The position numbers and the translations under genes were made by a program. A DNA stretch of 64,000 nucleotides from Phytomonas francai (Eukaryota; Euglenozoa; Kinetoplastea; Trypanosomatida; Trypanosomatidae): NCBI GenBank assembly GCA_001766655.1, contig MJCC01000013.1, positions 64,952 through 128,951 of the forward strand, read 5' to 3'. A model generated the notes under the pieces. It was not told the DNA's origin and made no database searches. It worked only from the letters and a program-made list of their open reading frames with translations. Positions 59,597 through 64,000 of the stretch are shown in pieces (positions within the stretch are counted from its first letter, which is position 1; each line of letters starts with the position of its first letter).

Positions 59597-60306
59597 AGCA
59601 TCAAATAACCGTATCAGTTCGTCAAGAGGAGGGGAACACAGTGACAAAGTGGTTGCACTCTAGAAGTTGGTATATTGTTATTATTTGAGGTATTTCAGAG
59701 ATTTATAAGAACGCTATTTTAATTAATTAATAAATGAATGAATAAATTAATAAAATATTTATCAGGGAAAAGGTAACTCAAAGCTTCGGCTAGCAGTACC
59801 CAAAGGGCCAAATAGGGAAAAAACCGAATCACGAGGGAAGCTTTGCTACGGTCTCGGACATACGACGGGATGCAGTGTAGGGGAGGAAAACCCAACACTC
59901 TAAAGAAAGAAGAAAGGGAAAGGAATAAGTATAGAACGATCCAAATATTTTTATAAGAAGTATCTAAGGGTATGTAGCGACTTGCGCAGCAATAACTTCT
60001 AACGAAATACTACCCATCCATTTGCTTGTTAGTGGGTAATATTTTAAATCAATGGTAAGGTTATTCGAAATGAGGAAAAGCCTCGCTGGTGTTACAATAT
60101 GCGTATATGTACGGGGCACATTGTTGCTCTAGGTATAGCTTCATGTTTTTACCAATGATATCCTTCTTTATTCATCTTTCACTCCGTTGTTCATTCTTTT
60201 TTAAAATATATACAGAAGAAAAAGGTAAGTTTATCCAATCGTCAAAGACCAGTCCAAGAGCTCGGACTTCGGCCTCTGACAAGACGAATTGTATAGGGTG
60301 ACGCCG
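59597..60306. other. Intergenic spacer
   Basis: No gene is seen. Direct AATTAATAAATGAATG-type low-complexity DNA lies near 59719-59756. A pyrimidine-rich tract at about 60168-60202 is followed by AG at 60214-60215, a candidate splice acceptor for the gene at 60307. Confidence 0.5.
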
Positions 60307-62409
60307 ATGACTACCTCGGCCAGGGACTTGACGGCGGATTTACATAGCGCGTCCGCGCATGTTTTGGCGCGTGCGACGCATCTTGCCGCGCCGGTGTCCT
60401 GCCTCCAGTGCGTTACCTTCCCTAAAGGCGGGGAGCATGTGGTGGTGAGCGCGGGCGGCAGCGTGATACGATCGATGCGGCTCCGAGAGGTGGCCGAGAT
60501 CGCGGAAAGCTGCGGTGCGGAGGGGGTGGAGCGGCAGGGGTGGGAATGGGCGCAGGGCCGTGCTGGTGAAAAGGGCGCCGAAGCCTTCCCCGCGGTTGCG
60601 AGTGCCCCAGCCAAGGGCATGGAGGCTATTGCAGACTACCTCGCCGCGCTGCAGTCGTGTACGGAAGGCAGGTACGAATCGCGTGGTAACGACGCATCGC
60701 CGGATCCATCCGGTCTCACAATCTCAAAGCTGATGCTTCAGACAGGCCAGGTGACGTCGCTTGCGGTGTGCGCGCTACCAGAGGGGATCTCCGCTCTTGG
60801 AGTTGCCGGCACCACACAGGGCACGCTGTGCGTCTTTCTCATGGAGGGAGGCGCCCTTTCTCTTCTAAACGAGCGTTCACTGGGCCCGTGCAGTGAGGGG
60901 CGCATCAGCGCTGACGACGCTGTGAAGGATGTGGCGATCAGCATGGACCCCGCTGGACGGCCTGAATTTGTTGTAGCGGCCACGGACAGATGCATGGTCC
61001 TCCTTGACGTGCTAGATATTGTCGAGGGATCGAAATCCCCGCATGGAAGCGGTGAAAAAAGCGCTTCCGAGGGCTGCGGTACCGAGACCCGAGCTACGGA
61101 TCCCACGCCTCGCGCTCAGGCGCCGTTTTCCGCGGGGTCTCTGTGGCGGTGGCCGTCCACCATCCAGCGGGATCGCAGCGAGCCGCTGTGCGTTACCTTT
61201 GCGAACACGGCAAGCGCGAGCCACCTCGGTGCTCCCTCTTCCCTGAGCGGGGACGAGGTCGGCGAGATCGTGCGCGTGTTGGTTCCGCAGCGCGCGCACG
61301 CGGCGTTTGCCGTCGATGTCGCGGTGGTAGTAGTGCTGGCGGACTCGACGGTTCGCTATATCGAGCGCCGCGTGTGCGGGGGGTCGGTCCGGCTGCTGCT
61401 GGAGTACCACCAGGCACTTCAGAACGCCGCTTCACGGTCCTCTGTGATGGTGAATGAGCTTCTTGGGGAGACCGCCCGATTCACGGGCTCGCACTCTCCC
61501 AATACAACGCCCCAGACGACGCTGCCGCACGTCAAGTTTGAGTATCGCCTCTCGCTCCAGTCTTTTAACGCTTGCCAGTGCGCGGACGGCTCGGCGGTGG
61601 TGGCGCTGGGGGGGAAATGGATAAGGCCGGGCTCTAGGCACGACCTCAGCGTAACGGTTAACGACGCGTCGCTGTTCTTCAACGTGAATTTGGGGCGGAT
61701 GGATTTGATCCTGGTGGGGTGCAGACACGCCACCCACGCGCCCTACACGATTCCCGACGGGGAGGTCAGCGGCGGCGGCCTTGCACGATCCCCGTTGACC
61801 GCCGCGGCGGAGCCCGCGCGCGGGGTGGGGCGGGTTGGGTGGTGGGCGGTTGCCAGGGCCGTCGTCCTCCCGCGGCGGACGCTGCACCCTTACACCGCCT
61901 CCCCCCCTGCCCTCCGCGGGGGGGGCCGGGGCCTCGACCGTGCACGGCCGACTGTGCGCGTCCAGTCGGCGACCATGGCCGCGGACGCCTACCACGGCCT
62001 CGCCTCGCCGACGCGGCGGACGGGGCAGGCGCCGCCGTTTGGGGCCCCGGCGGCGATGCTGCGCGGCCGTCTTTCGCAGAGCCCTGAGGCCGGCGTCGAG
62101 GCCCTTGCAAAGGTGCGCCTTCTCCACCGGCGCGGCGAGGTCGCGGCGGTGCTTGTGGGCGGCAGCGGCCTCCTCCTCGTCCCCGCCCTTCCCCCCGCAG
62201 ATGACGTCCTCAACGACAGCGGTGATGGCTATGGCAGGGAGGAGGAGGAAAGGGGCCGTGGGGCCCTTTCCGCCCTTCCCCCCGCCCCGCGGTTGCTCTG
62301 CCTCGGTGGCGCCGTCGTCGAGGACATCGCCGTCGTGGCGGAGGCAGACGGGCACCCGGCGTGTGTGTTGTGTGCTGTGGGCTCCACATTAACGTTTCTT
62401 TCTATATAG
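60307..62409 (+). CDS. Unknown protein, possible beta-propeller
   Basis: The protein has 700 residues from the ATG at 60307 (an in-frame TTG lies upstream). Repeating hydrophobic strand blocks separated by about 60-100 residues suggest a degenerate WD-type beta-propeller: VSCLQCVTFPKGGEHVVVSA near residue 36, then VTSLAVCALPEGISALGVAG, DVAISMDPAGRPEFVVAATD, and at the end AVVEDIAVVAEADG with CVLCAVGSTLTFLSI. Canonical WD dipeptides are rare, so this is inference. Loops between strands are long and Gly/Ala/Arg-rich. The 3' third is extremely GC-rich, with low-complexity Arg/Pro segments. It is not recognised. A scaffold or coat-like role would fit a propeller but cannot be shown. Confidence 0.75.
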   Translation: MTTSARDLTADLHSASAHVLARATHLAAPVSCLQCVTFPKGGEHVVVSAGGSVIRSMRLREVAEIAESCGAEGVERQGWEWAQGRAGEKGAEAFPAVASAPAKGMEAIADYLAALQSCTEGRYESRGNDASPDPSGLTISKLMLQTGQVTSLAVCALPEGISALGVAGTTQGTLCVFLMEGGALSLLNERSLGPCSEGRISADDAVKDVAISMDPAGRPEFVVAATDRCMVLLDVLDIVEGSKSPHGSGEKSASEGCGTETRATDPTPRAQAPFSAGSLWRWPSTIQRDRSEPLCVTFANTASASHLGAPSSLSGDEVGEIVRVLVPQRAHAAFAVDVAVVVVLADSTVRYIERRVCGGSVRLLLEYHQALQNAASRSSVMVNELLGETARFTGSHSPNTTPQTTLPHVKFEYRLSLQSFNACQCADGSAVVALGGKWIRPGSRHDLSVTVNDASLFFNVNLGRMDLILVGCRHATHAPYTIPDGEVSGGGLARSPLTAAAEPARGVGRVGWWAVARAVVLPRRTLHPYTASPPALRGGGRGLDRARPTVRVQSATMAADAYHGLASPTRRTGQAPPFGAPAAMLRGRLSQSPEAGVEALAKVRLLHRRGEVAAVLVGGSGLLLVPALPPADDVLNDSGDGYGREEEERGRGALSALPPAPRLLCLGGAVVEDIAVVAEADGHPACVLCAVGSTLTFLSI

Positions 62410-63737
62410 CGTGTGAGAGGAATGAGCGTTAGTATTATGGTTCGATGATGATGATGATGATGATTTGGTAGAAGGGAGATTCTAGAGAGACAGAGGGGGG
62501 TAGCCGTTTTGGAAGGCGCGCTGTTTGAGTTATCTCCGCTTGATGTGTTAAAAGGTAAAGCGCAAATGAAAGCATAGAAGAAGAAATGAATTGATGGTAT
62601 TCTTTTTGAGGCTTCTTTTGTTACAAAGTATAACCGGAAAAAAGAAATTTTAATTTGGTTGGGAATACGGGTTACCATATGTGTACCAAAGGTGTATTTG
62701 ATAATAACGGGGGGGGGGGTACGACTGTTGGACTAAGTTATTCACCTCTCTTTCCGTCGTTTCTTTGCAACACAAATATTCCTCACCTTTTTTGAGGTAG
62801 TCAGATAATATTTACCCCATAATTGTAGCTCTAATGGTTACCTTATTGACTTTATTTTGATTTATCAGGGTCCATCTCTTAGCCCCCGACACCTTCCATG
62901 TGAATTGCCAAGAGGGGATAAGACCTGTGTCAGCTTGGTTCAGATGAGTGGACGGGTTGCTTAGCCCTAGTTCGGATCCAGTATGCACGAAATGTATCGA
63001 GAGGACACAAGGAGGCTCTACAAGGCAACGAACGTACCTTTTAGCCTTGCTGCTTCTACTAACCGAGTTGTTGATGAGCGGTAGGGAAGTGTGCGAAGCT
63101 CTGAATGCGGCGAAGATATGCTCGCAAACGTGCCACTCAGTTGCAATTCTATGCTGTTGTATCCGACGCTCGTGATGCATGCGAGATTGAAATGCTCTTG
63201 GCGATGTTTACATCGTATCGATGGTACGCTTGGAGAAGCTGTAGCGTGGATTCAAGGTTGGGTATGATGCAATGTCAACCCAAATGGGATGAAAGCTACG
63301 CAGTGGCGCAAAAGTATGCCAGTATTATTTCTTGGCAAAATGAAAGTATATTTGATCTTGTCTGGTTTGTAAAAAAGTTGCATGCGACTTTACATTGATA
63401 GTCTCGAAATCAAAGAGAATATATACATATTCACACATACAAAAAAGTCATATACATATCATTTGCTTTTCTAACGTCGTTTTCATCCTTTTTTCCCATG
63501 TGGCTTATTTTTTCTCAATCGCTTTCATCCTCATTGAAATGAGTGCCTACGTCCCTCACTTCCAATCTCCAAGTAAAACTACAGTGTGTCTTGCTTACAG
63601 AACCTTTCATACATCCCTAGTTTTTTATTTTATTGGGTGTGCGTTTTTACTTTTTGTGTTGTGATTACATTACAAAAAAAAACGTGCACTGAGTCAAGAA
63701 AAGTGAAGAATCAATAATAATATCACCAGCATCCATA
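62410..63737. other. Intergenic spacer with possible decayed coding relic
   Basis: A (GAT)n run lies at about 62444-62464 and a G run at about 62709-62718. From about 62830 to 63370 the composition is balanced, near that of genes, and both strands carry broken open frames (the longest, minus strand, 122 codons), but no intact gene or known family is seen. A pyrimidine tract at about 63470-63535 precedes the next gene. Confidence 0.4.
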
Positions 63738-64000
63738 ATGGTGAAGTCTCGTATGAATCCGCTGGACGTGCGCGCTAGCGTGCTGGAGATGGAGTCTGCG
63801 CTGGTTGGGCTTCGCCTCCTAAACATCTATGACCTCTCCGCGAGTATGTTCTTGCTCAAATTCGGCCACGGCGAAAATAAAAAAATGGTTCTGATCGAAA
63901 ATGGCGTTCGCATGCACCTCACCGAGCTGAGCCGTGAGATACCGCGGCAGCCCTCGCAATTCACGCTGAAACTCCGCAAGCACGTCCGGTCCTGGCGTCT
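63738..64000 (+). CDS. NEMF: NEMF/Rqc2 (Tae2) N-terminus, cut by window edge
   Basis: Only the first 87 codons are inside the window. The visible N-terminus matches the NFACT-N domain of NEMF/Rqc2: KSRMNPLDVRASVLEMESAL, LVGLRLLNIYDLSAS, KMVLIENGVRMHLTE and SQFTLKLRKHVRS, aligned with the KSRFSTIDLRA, GMRVNNVYD, LLLESGIRIHTTE and MKCRKHLKS segments of the family. NEMF binds stalled 60S subunits carrying peptidyl-tRNA, recruits the Listerin ligase and adds C-terminal tails in ribosome-associated quality control. Whether the catalytic residues for tailing are present cannot be seen here. Confidence 0.93.
   Translation, partial: MVKSRMNPLDVRASVLEMESALVGLRLLNIYDLSASMFLLKFGHGENKKMVLIENGVRMHLTELSREIPRQPSQFTLKLRKHVRSWR

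Noticed and set aside
1..64000. CRISPR array, bacterial operon or phage elements
   Set aside because: No spaced direct repeats of array type, no ribosome-binding sites, and the gene content is entirely eukaryotic.

Overview
This window looks like a nuclear chromosome segment from a kinetoplastid flagellate, probably a trypanosomatid. The genes are intronless and lie in long same-strand runs. They are separated by AT-rich spacers carrying polypyrimidine tracts followed by AG, the usual trans-splice acceptor arrangement. tRNA genes sit where the coding strand switches. The gene content fits: a guide-RNA-binding MRP1/MRP2-like protein, a short Tim17/22/23-family protein, an IFT25-like ciliary protein, an eEF1B gamma and an eIF2 gamma pair. 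Coding GC is moderate but very uneven, so a GC-uniform Leishmania genome is unlikely. I cannot name the species.

Layout. (1) Positions 1-29.7 kb form a plus-strand unit. It holds the end of an unknown protein, three tandem SKP1-like genes, a GC-rich gene broken by a run of N, an IFT25-like gene, a Tim17/22/23 gene, an MRP1/2-like gene, two unknown coiled-coil genes, two eIF2 gamma genes, an RNA polymerase III RPC25-like subunit, a VAP-like MSP protein, a PDAT/LCAT-type acyltransferase and a CDC50/LEM3 flippase subunit. (2) At 29.9-30.4 kb a cluster of four tRNA genes (Glu and Val minus, Arg and His plus) lies where this unit meets a single minus-strand membrane-anchored protein gene (31.0-32.8 kb). 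(3) Positions 32.8-39.2 kb are a divergent strand-switch region. It has a GC-richer island with an exact 251-bp direct repeat and a poly(A) run, then about 4 kb of very AT-rich DNA, a second Val/Glu tRNA pair and a G/GT-rich patch. (4) From 39.2 kb to the end is a second plus-strand unit: a PUB-domain protein, a 4,472-residue VPS13-type bridge-like lipid transfer protein, a 1,002-residue disordered protein with four PAM2-like motifs, eEF1B gamma, an unknown beta-propeller-like protein, and the start of an NEMF/Rqc2 gene cut by the window edge.

Genes in such units are normally co-transcribed without sharing a pathway, so neighbourhood says little about function. Two themes still recur: translation and mRNA control (eIF2 gamma twice, eEF1B gamma, PAM2 protein, NEMF, RPC25, tRNAs) and membrane lipid handling (PDAT-like, CDC50, VAP, VPS13).

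The strongest unusual signals are: a 471-bp almost perfect identity tract inside two otherwise divergent eIF2 gamma genes (gene conversion); a SKP1 whose BTB/POZ fold is split by about 520 mostly disordered residues; a protein with four PAM2-like motifs; and the repeat-bearing strand-switch region with tRNAs on both sides of a lone minus-strand gene.
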